The position numbers were made by a program, and so were the translations under genes. Below are positions 29,084 through 38,612 of a stretch of 64,000 bases of DNA, piece after piece (the first letter of the stretch is position 1; each line of letters begins with the position of its first letter). This stretch comes from a bacterium (GTDB taxonomy: Bacteria; UBP6; UBA1177), in assembly GCA_017538365.1 (NCBI GenBank), contig JAFYIZ010000012.1, positions 61,297-125,296 of the forward strand, given 5' to 3'. The notes under the pieces were generated by a model. That model saw only the letters and a program-made list of their open reading frames with translations. It had not been told where the DNA came from and ran no database searches.

Positions 29084-29842
29084 TTAGTTAGCCGAAACGC
29101 AGCGCACGCTGTATCTGTTGTAGCGCGAAGTATATTCAATAAAACCGTCGTAAAAATTGATTATCCATGAAGAAGCAAGCTTCGTGTTGTCTTCGTTTTC
29201 AGAATCGAAATGAACGTGTCTGGTAGCCCAGAACCAGGTAAGAAGCTGTTCTTTGAGCTCGAGTGCCGCATCCGACTCGGTCGCACCGTTTGCATCTTCA
29301 TAAAAAACAGCGTCAAGCGCCGGAGCGACTTTTCCGTAGTTTACGATCGAACGGAGCTCGGCAGTCGTAGGAAGACGCCATTTTTTGTTGTTGAGCTTCA
29401 GACTTTCGCAGTAAGACTTCGCCTCATACCAGTTGAGGTCTGAGCTTACCCTTTTCGTCCAGCGGAGATTGGTAACGTTGTCATAAACGATTTCGTTATT
29501 GTTTTCTTTGACAAGAGAACGTGTTCCGTAACGTTTCTGGCCGTCCTGACCTTCATACTCAGCAGGAACCTCGGAACAATCGATCTCTTTCTCGCTGTCG
29601 AAACATTTCGTAAGACCGGTCGCAACAAGCGGCCATCTCTGGGTATTGACTGGAGGAAGTTCAGTTTTTTTCAGAATCGGCAGTTTGACCGCGCTTTCCG
29701 GACGGACAACTACTGTGCGGTTCAGAACCGTTCCGTTCGGCTGCTTGCCGTACCTGGCAGTACTTTCAGAAGTCTCTTCTCCGCACGAAACGAAACAAAA
29801 GGCTGAAAACAAAACCGCAATTAAAAGGATTGTGTTTTTCAT
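29084..29842 (-). CDS. Lcl/DUF1566-domain lipoprotein
   Basis: The 252-residue product has a lipoprotein signal peptide with lipobox FVSC at about residues 17-20. The C-terminal half is an Lcl (DUF1566) domain: YDNVTNLRWTKR, an EAKSYCESL helix, KWRLPTTAELRSIVNYG, a WFWATRHV segment and the final YSVRCVSAN. Lcl domains were named for Legionella collagen-like adhesins and are generally extracellular. The GGGAGGAT site precedes the ATG. It lies 15 bases after a pilin gene and 14 bases before the giant gene, so it could act as an outer-membrane partner of the giant protein. That role is inferred from gene order only. Confidence 0.85.
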   Translation of the reverse strand: MKNTILLIAVLFSAFCFVSCGEETSESTARYGKQPNGTVLNRTVVVRPESAVKLPILKKTELPPVNTQRWPLVATGLTKCFDSEKEIDCSEVPAEYEGQDGQKRYGTRSLVKENNNEIVYDNVTNLRWTKRVSSDLNWYEAKSYCESLKLNNKKWRLPTTAELRSIVNYGKVAPALDAVFYEDANGATESDAALELKEQLLTWFWATRHVHFDSENEDNTKLASSWIINFYDGFIEYTSRYNRYSVRCVSAN

Positions 29843-29857
29843 CTTATCCTCCCTACA

Positions 29858-30274
29858 TCAATTATTTTCACATATTGAAGAATGTTCTGTGTTGGAAACC
29901 CTGCATTTGACATTGTACGTGGATTCAGTACAGCCTGTTCCCTGATTTGTGAAACAGACATAAGCAAAAGCCTGGTATGTTGCCGCGCCGCCTGAGCCTT
30001 CTCCTTCGAATTTTATAAGATAATGCTTATTGCCTGCACCGCCGAACTCAACACCGTAATACTTCGTCAAAACCGTCTTATCCTTAGTGTACTGGCGGTA
30101 TGTGTTGAAATAATCTTCTTCGGCTGCGGCAAGAGTCATCAGCTGTTCTTCAGCCTCGACTCTCTTTGCGCGGTTTGTGTAACCGTTGTAAAGAGGAATC
30201 GCTACAGCAGCCAGAACACCAATGATTGCAACAACTATCATAAGCTCAATAAGCGTGAAACCTTTTTTTCTCAT
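29858..30274 (-). CDS. Type IV pilin-like protein (major-pilin type)
   Basis: The 138-residue product starts [19 protein letters not shown], a class III prepilin signal cut by PilD after Gly5, followed by the hydrophobic N-terminal helix with Glu5 of the mature protein. The globular part carries a C-terminal disulphide candidate ([12 protein letters not shown]). The open frame begins 54 bases upstream, but TTGGAG precedes the internal ATG at 30274 and only that gives a proper prepilin leader. A good promoter with TATAAT lies in the unusually long 91-base gap upstream, so this gene may be expressed more strongly than the rest of the operon. Confidence 0.9.
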   Translation of the reverse strand: MRKKGFTLIELMIVVAIIGVLAAVAIPLYNGYTNRAKRVEAEEQLMTLAAAEEDYFNTYRQYTKDKTVLTKYYGVEFGGAGNKHYLIKFEGEGSGGAATYQAFAYVCFTNQGTGCTESTYNVKCRVSNTEHSSICENN

Positions 30275-30301
30275 TTGAATCTCCAACAAAACAACCTTTC
30301 T

Positions 30302-30329
30302 ATTATAATGTTTTCTCCATAAAATCAAA
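30302..30329 (-). promoter_or_regulatory. Internal promoter before the last pilin gene
   Basis: On the minus strand TTTGAT (30324-30329), 16 bases, then a perfect TATAAT (30302-30307). It sits in the only sizeable gap within the operon. A nine-codon reading frame starting at 30332 overlaps it. Confidence 0.5.
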
Positions 30330-30332
30330 CAT
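30303..30332 (-). other. Nine-codon reading frame with strong Shine-Dalgarno site
   Basis: GGAGGTAAAAAA precedes ATG at 30332, encoding MFDFMEKTL and a stop. The ribosome site and first codons nearly repeat the start of the PilX-like gene at 38600, whose product begins MFDFIVKKH. It may be a relic of a duplicated gene start or a leader peptide. It overlaps the internal promoter, so both readings may not be real. Confidence 0.3.
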
Positions 30333-30365
30333 TTTTTTACCTCCGGATTGACCGGACACCGTCAT

Positions 30366-30827
30366 CTACCATGAGCAGCTCACTCCGTTGTACAGATTGG
30401 ATTCTCCGCTCTTAAACTCCTTAAAATTCGTAGTTTCTGTGGTATCCATAAAAGACGAGGTATAAAGCCAGCAGTGCAGATCGCTGCGGATTTTGCGCAC
30501 ACCGCTTACCCAGTAACCCATTCCTACGCCGTCTTTTATAATAATTCCCGTTTTCAGCTTCATCTGCTCGGTGTCTCTCGGAAAAGCATATTTTGAAACC
30601 AGTGCATTTTTATCTGTTCCGGTATTTCCGTATCTTCCCTCAGAAAGATAGAACTTTTCCTGAGATGCCGCAGCGACAAGCATCTGCGATTTCAACTCGT
30701 CAATTTTGGAATCATCCGAAAAAGAGTCAAATATCGGGACTGCAAGCGCTGCCAGAATACCGACAATCGCGACTACGATCGCCAGCTCAATCAGCGTAAA
30801 GCCTTTTTTGTCCGAAAAAATCATCAT
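30366..30827 (-). CDS. Type IV pilin-like protein
   Basis: The 153-residue product begins [19 protein letters not shown], a prepilin leader cleaved after the Gly at position 9, then the usual helix with mature Glu5. The globular domain ends in a Cys pair (HCWLY ... GVSCSW) that could close a D-region. It starts one base after the stop of the secreted-protein gene, so translation is coupled, with GGGAG as ribosome site. It is divergent in sequence from the neighbouring pilin; which of the two is the main subunit is unclear, although the other has its own likely promoter. Confidence 0.88.
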   Translation of the reverse strand: MMIFSDKKGFTLIELAIVVAIVGILAALAVPIFDSFSDDSKIDELKSQMLVAAASQEKFYLSEGRYGNTGTDKNALVSKYAFPRDTEQMKLKTGIIIKDGVGMGYWVSGVRKIRSDLHCWLYTSSFMDTTETTNFKEFKSGESNLYNGVSCSW

Positions 30828-30828
30828 A

Positions 30829-31629
30829 CTACTTCTCCCGGCCTACAGGCGTACCTTTACCGTTGTCGAACTTATTCTTATTCTGTTTTCCGCTTTTCTT
30901 CTTGTAGAAATCGTTCAGGTTCACATCTTCAAGAGAACCGTCTTCGGATTCGTGTCCGATATAGATGGCCTTCGTCATCGAAACCGTCATGCCGGCTTTC
31001 ACAATATCGGGAATCCTGTATTCACGCGCCCATTCACTTGTATTGAGTTCGTCAAAGTTGTTGAAAAAACGACCTGTTTTGAAGGTCAGCTTGTCGTTGG
31101 AAGGGTTGATTATGAAAACTGCGGCAAGCCACGAATTCTGCATGAGTTCCTGAGCCATCGGCAGAGAAATGTAGTAGTCAAGCGACTGCTTTTTCAAAGA
31201 TTCCATCGTCGCTTCAGGGAGTTTGAAATCTTCGATATTGTTGCGGAAAAGATAGTAAAGCGGAAGGTATTTCATGTAGGTTGAAACATTGTCGTCGAAA
31301 ATCTTCAGAATGTTGTCGATGTAGAAATTGAGTCTCATTTTTCCGTTGTTAACGCTTGCCGCGCGGAGAGCGTTTGCCATTCCGTGAGCCCTGAAATCGG
31401 TATCGCGGTTGAAAGTATTGCTGAGAGCCATGATTCTGTCCTCGGTGGCACGGGTTTCATAGGCCGTGTTCTCAAAAATGATGGAAAACGGGGTGATTTC
31501 GACAACCTGACCAACCATAACGATATAGGAGTATTCAGAATACGAGTTGCCATCGCCGACCGTTCTTTCGACTGCGAAAAGCATCGAAGTCAGCACAATA
31601 ATGAAAGAGATTGCAAAAATTTTTCTCAT
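30829..31629 (-). CDS. Secreted protein of unknown function in the pilin operon
   Basis: The 266-residue product has a signal peptide (IFAISFIIVLTSMLFA, cleavage near residue 19). The remainder is mixed alpha/beta without recognisable motifs: an EITPFSIIFENTAYETR segment, a helical middle, and a basic, Lys/Asn-rich tail ending in GTPVGREK. It has no cysteines and no transmembrane segment after the signal. It is nine bases downstream of the PilY1-like gene and one base upstream of a pilin gene, so it is probably a periplasmic or pilus-tip accessory protein. No family assignment is offered. Confidence 0.75.
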   Translation of the reverse strand: MRKIFAISFIIVLTSMLFAVERTVGDGNSYSEYSYIVMVGQVVEITPFSIIFENTAYETRATEDRIMALSNTFNRDTDFRAHGMANALRAASVNNGKMRLNFYIDNILKIFDDNVSTYMKYLPLYYLFRNNIEDFKLPEATMESLKKQSLDYYISLPMAQELMQNSWLAAVFIINPSNDKLTFKTGRFFNNFDELNTSEWAREYRIPDIVKAGMTVSMTKAIYIGHESEDGSLEDVNLNDFYKKKSGKQNKNKFDNGKGTPVGREK

Positions 31630-31638
31630 ATCGTCCTC

Positions 31639-34600
31639 CTAGTAAAGTTCATACCACTTGATAATATAAGTTTTGTTCGTCTTAACAGTGAGCTGAGTCT
31701 TTCTGAAAATATCGGCTCCGGCACCGAATGTAAGATCGTAACCTTTGTCTGAAGCGATTACTCCGACTCCGGTTGCAAGGCTTATGTTCTTTGCTTTTGA
31801 CGTATCGGTTATACACTGGTTGTCTTCATCAGCCGATACACTCCATTCACCGTTGCTTCCCGTCATGTTCGTATCGGTGAAATACTGGTTGCCGTCGAGG
31901 ATGTATCTTTCGTAGTTGCTGCTTGATCCGAAAGATCTGCACTCGGTAAGCTTCATCGGGGTAAAGGTGTTCCACGCAATGGTGTAGCTGTTGGAATTTT
32001 CGGCTTTGCCGCCGTAGATATCGTAAACAACAAGAGGTTCAGTAATGCCCTTTTCACCGCCGTCCCTGTTGAATACGACTCGCCATCCGTGTTTGCCCTC
32101 AATGATCGTGTTCTGTTGATCGTGAGCGTTGCCTCGACCGTTGAGCTGGTATTCACCCAAATATACGGTATCGGAATCAAATTCATCGTAAGCGCCGCCT
32201 TTCTTGTCGTAGAAAACCGTCATTGCCTCAGCACTTCCGACATATCTCGGGTTAGCCGCGTTTCCTGTAACGATAGGAACAGGAATAAGCCAATCCTCCA
32301 CACTTGTGTCGTCAACAGATCTCTTTACAGGATTATATCTTTCAAGCGGCGGGAAGAAGTTCGACGAAACGTAACTCTTACTCGTGATAGCCCACGGAAC
32401 CGACTTGATAGCCTCGCTCGTACCGCCGTTTCTTTCAGTGTAGACGACCTTTGCAGTCCAATCGGACGGGCTGGCAGAGGTGACATCGACTCTGAAAACA
32501 GTTCCTGAAAGATCGTTGAAATAAACATATTCAGTGTCAACTGCTGCCTTTCCTGCCGTATTGACTACAAACGGAACCGATGTGAACGAAGTTACGAGCC
32601 ACGATTTCGTAAAGGTGGTCATTTTCGTTGTAGGCGTATTCATATCGAAAATAGCCGCCTCTTCGAATTTACCTTTGGTTTTGTTCAGCTTGTAGATCAA
32701 GAACTTGTTGCCGTCAAGCTCGCTTACAGTGCAGGAGATGTTGTTGTCGGTATCCGACGAAGTCAAAGCTGTCGGATCGTGACACGTAGCATCGTAACCG
32801 CCGGGAACTGCAAGGTAATATTCCAGATCGTTGGCAAAAGAACAGGTTCCAGAGCACTTTCTGAATACTGCCGCCTTTCCGAAACTGAGACCGCCGTCAA
32901 TATTGATATTCTGGATAAATTTCGGCTCGTCCTTGTCGGAAACATCGATAACGGTGTAACCTTTAGCGCCTCGTCTGTAGCCGAAAATAAGGTATGCCTT
33001 TTCGCCGCCGTTTATGATTCCGTCGTGGCTCTGGTCAATGTGGAGCAGTGTGATCGGACCGTCAACTGTAGCATTGAAAAAGATGTTGGATTCGGTTTCC
33101 TTGAAGCTCGTGATTGACGGAATCGCGAGAGTCGGCATGTATGCATATACTTCATTACCGCTGCCGTCAAACGCATGGAGCATTCCGTCATTTGCTCCGG
33201 CATAGATTCTCGTGGTGGTATCGTTTTCATAAAGAACAGCTACCGGTTTAGAGTGGACAATTGCACCGAGAAGCAGCGGACGAAGCGTAAGTTTAGTGCT
33301 TTTGTTGAAGTCGATATTGAACGGATCGTCAACAGAGAAAGTCTTCTTCGTAGTGGTATAGCGGACATTCGTGCTCAAACCGTCCTTATCGTCATCAAAG
33401 CTGTCGTAACCTGCCATATAGTCAAGGATCTGTCCTATCTGAGCAGAAGTTATCGAAGGATCTGCTTCACGGAATTTGTTATAGAGATAGTTGCCTGAAG
33501 AGATATCTGCGCTTTTAAGCTCAGAAATGCTGCCTTTTGTGTTCGTGTCATAGTAAATTTTTCTCTTTGTCTTTTTATAGCACTCGCCAGCCGAGCTGCA
33601 TGTATCTGCAGATTCTATCAACTGTCTGAGTTTGTATGCCGCACCGCCGACCATAAGTTTTTTGTACTGTTCAACGCTTGTGGAATCATCGCCGACGAAA
33701 TCCGTGCCGCTGTCGGTTGCAAAACAGTCGCTGGAACTGAAGGTCTGTTTCTTCCATTCGCCGCAGTTGGCATCGGTATCGTCCGTGATAGGACAATCAG
33801 TACCGCCGTCAACATTGTATTTTTTGAGGTTTCCGAACCAGAAACGGCTTACCGAACCGTCTATCGGAACGGTTCCCGCTACGTAAGCATCCGGACCGCG
33901 GTATTTTTCCTCGACATCGTAAGGCTGGACAAGAGAAGAAGTCCAGTGAGGACGGCCTACGACGACATCGGAATCTTTCGATTTCGATACAAACGCCGCA
34001 AAAAGACTCGTTAAATCGTTGAAGTTTCCGCCTTCCTCCGATCCGCCGCCGGCAGTCGATGCTGTAAGACCGAAATATCTGCCCTTAATGTTGTCAAATC
34101 CTTTCGTCTGGGTAGCGACACGCTCCATAAAGCTCTCGTCCATGAAACTTCCTGTTGAACCGCCTGTTCCAGAAGCTTTCAAAGTATCGTACATCGCCGA
34201 AAGCCCCCATTCGCCGATTGCTATGGAGTGGACGCGGTCGATTCTCGGGATGTTCGCTCCGGTGAGGTGCACTTCCGACGGATCGCAGCCTTTTGCATTC
34301 TGACTGACAAGCAGGTTCCGGCATTCTCTGGTACCCCAGAAAGAATGGCTCGTGCTGTTTACAAACGCCGCAACATTCAAAAGCGAACTGTTGTACCAGT
34401 CCTCTGTTTCATAAGGTTCGAGCTGGCTCGGCTGCGTATCGACAGGCGTTACGCACGGGTTTTCAGGATCGGCGGTAGTATCGCTGAACTTCTTGCAGGT
34501 TATTTTGTCTAATGAGTTGTCAGACGATACAGTTCCCATGCCGTTCAATTTGTCGTTGTGGTCGAACTGCGGCTGACCGCCTGAAATAATAATAGCTTCA

Positions 34601-37600
34601 TTGGTATTGCATTCAGGCGAACCGTTTTCATAAGGTGAATCGTATTTTTTGGTTTTGTATTCCTGATCGTGGAGAGCATACATTCCGCCAAGATAACGCC
34701 AAGCATCGTAAAGAGTCTCACCAAGCGTGGAACCGCCAAGCGCCTTCAAACCTTTGAGCTGTTTTTGGAATTCTCCAATATTAGTAACATTGGTTAAATC
34801 ACTCGCCGGCATAAGAAGTTTTCCGCCCTCTCCTTTGGGTATTTTCATCCAGAATGTAGGATAATCGCAGTCGTTGCTGTCCTGACTCAAATCTATGGAA
34901 CAGCATCCCGATGTGCAGGACGAGTCGCAATCGGTACCGGTCCAGCCCCAGAGAACATCATAGACGCATGTCGGAGTTCTCGCAGCCGCTTCGTTCGTCG
35001 TAAAGAGAGAGGTCAGAGAATCTCTGAGATATTTGGAACCGTTTTCGGAATAAAGCAGACTGAAATCTCTATACCATCCGTCATAAGGTGAATCGCTGTT
35101 GGTATCTTTAAATACTTTGTACGGAACAAGATTGTAATATCCTGGAGTTGAGCCCTCGTTTATGTGACCGTTTACAATTTCAGCCTGATATCCGCTTGAC
35201 TCGGTTCGTCCTCCGTCACTTGTTGTAGCGTATTGATAAGTACTGACAGCACAGATACAGTGGTTATTTTTACATGGTCCCGGTTTTGTAGGCGGAGTCT
35301 TGCTTACTTTCGACGACATATTGACGCCTTCCGGGGTCTGGTGATGGTAGTACAAGCCCTGCTCGCTGTTGATACAACGGCAGCAGTCCTCGATGTTATT
35401 GACACTGTCCAGAGTACACTCACCTGCTGCACAACTGCCTATACCGTTAAATTCTTTTGTATCAGTCATATAGAAGAAAGACTGGCATTTCCACGGATCG
35501 TCATAAACCTGACCGGCCCTGCACAACCATGAGCAGGCAACTTTTGTCGGAGTAAACCACTGGTCTCTCGCCAGAACCTCTCTTTCCGCAGTTCTCGCTT
35601 CACAGTATTCGACTTTCGAACCCTGACGTCCCTGGTTAAGATAGGTCGGTGCCTGAGAAGCACTCGGACACGAACTTCCGTTGATAACCGCAACTTCTCT
35701 GTTATAGAAAGAAGCCTTGCACTCGTATTCAAAAACCTTTTTGCTGCCGGAAGATGTCTGATACTGGAATACCTGATACAATTCTTTCTCCGGATCAAAA
35801 ATAGTTTTCGGATTGACTTGCTGCTTTTTGTATCCTTCGTCAAAGTAATATTTCAGAGTGAACGAAGTATTTGCATCACCCAGTTTGCAGCCGTTACGCG
35901 TAACAGTCGCTACCGCACGCATATGGTAACCTGACTCGCTGCATCCGCTGAGAGTTCCCGATATTGACGGACAGTCTGATGCATTGCACGTAGCCGAACC
36001 GAGCGTAACCGAAGGCTTACCCGTTTCTCCGATACAACCGTAGTAAACAGTAACTTTTATCTCGTCCAAAGGCGTATAGTCAATCGAACCTTCAACATTG
36101 ACCGTTATTCCGATGCCGGTACAGGTATCGCTGTCGCTGTCCGATCCGCAGTAAACGTCAGCTCCCGGATCTTCCAGAATATCAACAACGTCAGATTCTT
36201 TAGTTCCAGTAGTCTCTCCCAAAACGCTGCCACTGTCACATTTCTGGCATATATCTCCGTTCAAATCGGTATAGTTCGACATATTGCCTTCTTCCGCACA
36301 TTCCAATTCCTGACAGCAGTGGTTCGGATCCTGGTCGAATTCGCTGTAGTGATCGAGAACGCATTCGTAACTCGGGTTGCAGCAGCTCGGATCGGTGTTG
36401 GGCCTGCCGAGATATTCGCAAGTCTCTTCAAAAGAAGAGCACTTGCCGATTTCATTGCCTCCGATCGTTCCCTGATCCGTTTTGCAGTTGATATCGTTGT
36501 CTCTGCAGTGCGGGTTTGCACATTCGGTTGCCTTGCAGCATATTTTTTTCATATCGAAAGAGAAGCTGGCAAGAGTCTTAGGATCAGGATTTAGAGTCGA
36601 ACCGCTGTAGCTCGAGCATTTCGTTTCTTCAAAAGAACCTGTTCCATCGCCGTTGGACTTCCACATCATACATTTGTCGCAGTCTGACGAAGCTGTCTTT
36701 GTCAAATTTGTATAGGATGTTCCAACGTCACAGCCGGCAGCTGAATCGTCCATTCCGCAGGAATACTGCTCGTCGGAATAGATGGAAAAACCTTCTGCAC
36801 CGACATCCTCTATATTAAAGTTCTCACATTTAGACGCATTGAATGCTTTGGGATCGTCGTCATCATGAGCAGATTCACCATTTGACGGCGTTTTCAGTTC
36901 GGACGCCCAGAGTGAATCTATAGCTTCCTGAATAGCCTCAAGCTCCTTCTCACGGACCGTACCAGTGAGATTCGACCGGGACGGATCAAAAGCAACGAAA
37001 CAGATATTCTTCTCGTCTATTACCGGCACAGGCGGATCGTCTGTTGTCATAACAGGCTTTCCGTCCTCATCAAACCGCTGTTCATCATACGAACTCTTTG
37101 GTCTGTAGGTAGTTTTATGACACCTATTCTCTCCGCGGGTTCTCGGCTGTACAGAGAAAGAGTGAACGTTGCCGAGGATTATTTTCAAAGCATCAAGAGA
37201 TGTAGAGTATTTCCAGTTGAGCCAGAGTCCGCTTACAGGGTTAGCCTGGAGACTTTTGCCGTTCGTCATCTTGTCGCTGCCGTCAGTCAGGCAGTCCCAG
37301 TCGCTTCTGTCGGCGATAAAACCACCGCTTGATTCCTTGAAACTTTCGAACTGTTCATCCGTCATACCAAGTTTTTCTTTGTTGTACTGGTCTGCTGAAG
37401 AAGTTCCTTCAAGAACGTCGCCGTGAGTATCGGCAGTCCAGTCGTAGAAACAGATGTCTTCTTTATATGTTTTATTCGGATTCCACGGACCGACATATTT
37501 TTTTGCCGCATTGCTGGTTGCTGAAACCGTTGTGGAGCGGTCCGGTTCCGGATAGTAGCTGTCTTTGATCGTTTTGCAGTGAATAGAGAGTTTGTCTTTT

Positions 37601-37968
37601 ACATTACTGATTTTCGAACATTTGGTACGTACGTCTCCGCAGTTCAAATCGACTGAACACATCGCGTTGCTTTCAACGTTACGGCACTGCTGGTAGGCGT
37701 TGTTGCAAAGCGCAAGCGCTTTCTCCAAGTTTGCCTCACCGTCCTTGCAGGTATCGGTATAGTCGCTGTACGCGAAAGAATTCATACTGTCTGACGAATC
37801 AACGATGAAAATCTGGTGGGGCATTTTCTTCGCACTTGTTATCATCGCCGCGACATCATCCTTGAGAGAGTCTGAAATCGTAACACCTTCTGCTGTGAAA
37901 CAAAAACACAACAGAAAATTAACAAAAAAGGCTACAAAAAGTTTGTTTGAAAATGTGCTTTTTCTCAT
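31639..37968 (-). CDS. PilY1-like type IV pilus tip/biogenesis protein with vWA-like domain
   Basis: The 2,109-residue protein has a signal peptide, then an N-terminal von Willebrand A-like segment with the MIDAS start D57-S-S-D-S61 in FIVDSSDSMN and a later LGGSTLGETLYDAW. The expected TDG of the metal site is replaced by SGG in AIIISGGQPQFD. A Cys-rich stretch of roughly 700 residues is inserted inside the vWA region. The C-terminal third is the PilY1/PilC beta-propeller, beginning LLGAIVHSKPVAV and YAGANDGMLHAFDG near 1580, with EF-hand-like loops DDDKDGLS near 1520 and DQSHDGIINGGE near 1643. PilY1 sits at the pilus tip, promotes extension and can bind integrins or calcium. GAGGGG precedes the ATG. 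About twice the usual PilY1 length. Confidence 0.88.
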   Translation of the reverse strand: MRKSTFSNKLFVAFFVNFLLCFCFTAEGVTISDSLKDDVAAMITSAKKMPHQIFIVDSSDSMNSFAYSDYTDTCKDGEANLEKALALCNNAYQQCRNVESNAMCSVDLNCGDVRTKCSKISNVKDKLSIHCKTIKDSYYPEPDRSTTVSATSNAAKKYVGPWNPNKTYKEDICFYDWTADTHGDVLEGTSSADQYNKEKLGMTDEQFESFKESSGGFIADRSDWDCLTDGSDKMTNGKSLQANPVSGLWLNWKYSTSLDALKIILGNVHSFSVQPRTRGENRCHKTTYRPKSSYDEQRFDEDGKPVMTTDDPPVPVIDEKNICFVAFDPSRSNLTGTVREKELEAIQEAIDSLWASELKTPSNGESAHDDDDPKAFNASKCENFNIEDVGAEGFSIYSDEQYSCGMDDSAAGCDVGTSYTNLTKTASSDCDKCMMWKSNGDGTGSFEETKCSSYSGSTLNPDPKTLASFSFDMKKICCKATECANPHCRDNDINCKTDQGTIGGNEIGKCSSFEETCEYLGRPNTDPSCCNPSYECVLDHYSEFDQDPNHCCQELECAEEGNMSNYTDLNGDICQKCDSGSVLGETTGTKESDVVDILEDPGADVYCGSDSDSDTCTGIGITVNVEGSIDYTPLDEIKVTVYYGCIGETGKPSVTLGSATCNASDCPSISGTLSGCSESGYHMRAVATVTRNGCKLGDANTSFTLKYYFDEGYKKQQVNPKTIFDPEKELYQVFQYQTSSGSKKVFEYECKASFYNREVAVINGSSCPSASQAPTYLNQGRQGSKVEYCEARTAEREVLARDQWFTPTKVACSWLCRAGQVYDDPWKCQSFFYMTDTKEFNGIGSCAAGECTLDSVNNIEDCCRCINSEQGLYYHHQTPEGVNMSSKVSKTPPTKPGPCKNNHCICAVSTYQYATTSDGGRTESSGYQAEIVNGHINEGSTPGYYNLVPYKVFKDTNSDSPYDGWYRDFSLLYSENGSKYLRDSLTSLFTTNEAAARTPTCVYDVLWGWTGTDCDSSCTSGCCSIDLSQDSNDCDYPTFWMKIPKGEGGKLLMPASDLTNVTNIGEFQKQLKGLKALGGSTLGETLYDAWRYLGGMYALHDQEYKTKKYDSPYENGSPECNTNEAIIISGGQPQFDHNDKLNGMGTVSSDNSLDKITCKKFSDTTADPENPCVTPVDTQPSQLEPYETEDWYNSSLLNVAAFVNSTSHSFWGTRECRNLLVSQNAKGCDPSEVHLTGANIPRIDRVHSIAIGEWGLSAMYDTLKASGTGGSTGSFMDESFMERVATQTKGFDNIKGRYFGLTASTAGGGSEEGGNFNDLTSLFAAFVSKSKDSDVVVGRPHWTSSLVQPYDVEEKYRGPDAYVAGTVPIDGSVSRFWFGNLKKYNVDGGTDCPITDDTDANCGEWKKQTFSSSDCFATDSGTDFVGDDSTSVEQYKKLMVGGAAYKLRQLIESADTCSSAGECYKKTKRKIYYDTNTKGSISELKSADISSGNYLYNKFREADPSITSAQIGQILDYMAGYDSFDDDKDGLSTNVRYTTTKKTFSVDDPFNIDFNKSTKLTLRPLLLGAIVHSKPVAVLYENDTTTRIYAGANDGMLHAFDGSGNEVYAYMPTLAIPSITSFKETESNIFFNATVDGPITLLHIDQSHDGIINGGEKAYLIFGYRRGAKGYTVIDVSDKDEPKFIQNINIDGGLSFGKAAVFRKCSGTCSFANDLEYYLAVPGGYDATCHDPTALTSSDTDNNISCTVSELDGNKFLIYKLNKTKGKFEEAAIFDMNTPTTKMTTFTKSWLVTSFTSVPFVVNTAGKAAVDTEYVYFNDLSGTVFRVDVTSASPSDWTAKVVYTERNGGTSEAIKSVPWAITSKSYVSSNFFPPLERYNPVKRSVDDTSVEDWLIPVPIVTGNAANPRYVGSAEAMTVFYDKKGGAYDEFDSDTVYLGEYQLNGRGNAHDQQNTIIEGKHGWRVVFNRDGGEKGITEPLVVYDIYGGKAENSNSYTIAWNTFTPMKLTECRSFGSSSNYERYILDGNQYFTDTNMTGSNGEWSVSADEDNQCITDTSKAKNISLATGVGVIASDKGYDLTFGAGADIFRKTQLTVKTNKTYIIKWYELY

Positions 37969-37979
37969 CTTTCACCCCT

Positions 37980-38600
37980 CTATTCCCTGTTTTCGCCGTC
38001 TCTTGAAAAACAGCTGATCAAACCTATCGTCTTCATTTTTCCGAGCGAGAAGTTCGGCTTGTTCGCGATTTTGTTGCTGTCATCCCTGAAAGTTACGTAA
38101 TTGCTCGATCCGACATAAATAACCTCTCTGACATCGACCGTGATGTCGTAGCAGGCGTTCTTGTCTCTGCCGTAAACTGCCGTTGCATCCGGATTCAGCC
38201 CGTAAACCTGTGCGGTTTCGCTTGTCGTCAGCCTTCTCGCAACAGCTCTATAAGCAAATTGGATATCACTGGCTATTGCTGCCGTAGAAATATCACGCGG
38301 ATAGTATCTGAAAGTTCCGTCATTCGATGTCGTGCTGCCGCCCAAACCGTTACCTATAGAATAGGAGTCTTCGAACTGGAAAGTCGAATCAATAAGAGAA
38401 CGCATCTCGCCGTTCACGATATTCACGGCTGAATATGCGTAGGCAAGCAGCCTTCTGTCCTGAAGATCCTTGCCTGTCGTATGAGCTGTTTCCGAAAGTC
38501 TCGCCATGGTCGCAAGCGCAATGATCGAAAGGCTCATAGTCATCAGAACGCTGATGAAAAGTGCGACGCCGCAGTGCTTTTTAACAATAAAATCAAACAT
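37980..38600 (-). CDS. PilX-like minor pilin/assembly protein
   Basis: The 206-residue product has a basic N-terminus (MFDFIVKKHCGVALFIS) and a single hydrophobic helix (residues 11-33), like PilX proteins, which do not keep the full FTLIE prepilin motif. Two later cysteines may form a disulphide. The open frame starts at a GTG inside the ribosome site; GGAGGTG then ATG at 38600 gives the real start. Its place between PilW-like and PilY1-like genes matches the conserved order fimT-pilV-pilW-pilX-pilY1, which is the main support for the name. Confidence 0.72.
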   Translation of the reverse strand: MFDFIVKKHCGVALFISVLMTMSLSIIALATMARLSETAHTTGKDLQDRRLLAYAYSAVNIVNGEMRSLIDSTFQFEDSYSIGNGLGGSTTSNDGTFRYYPRDISTAAIASDIQFAYRAVARRLTTSETAQVYGLNPDATAVYGRDKNACYDITVDVREVIYVGSSNYVTFRDDSNKIANKPNFSLGKMKTIGLISCFSRDGENRE

Positions 38601-38612
38601 TTGCACCTCCAG

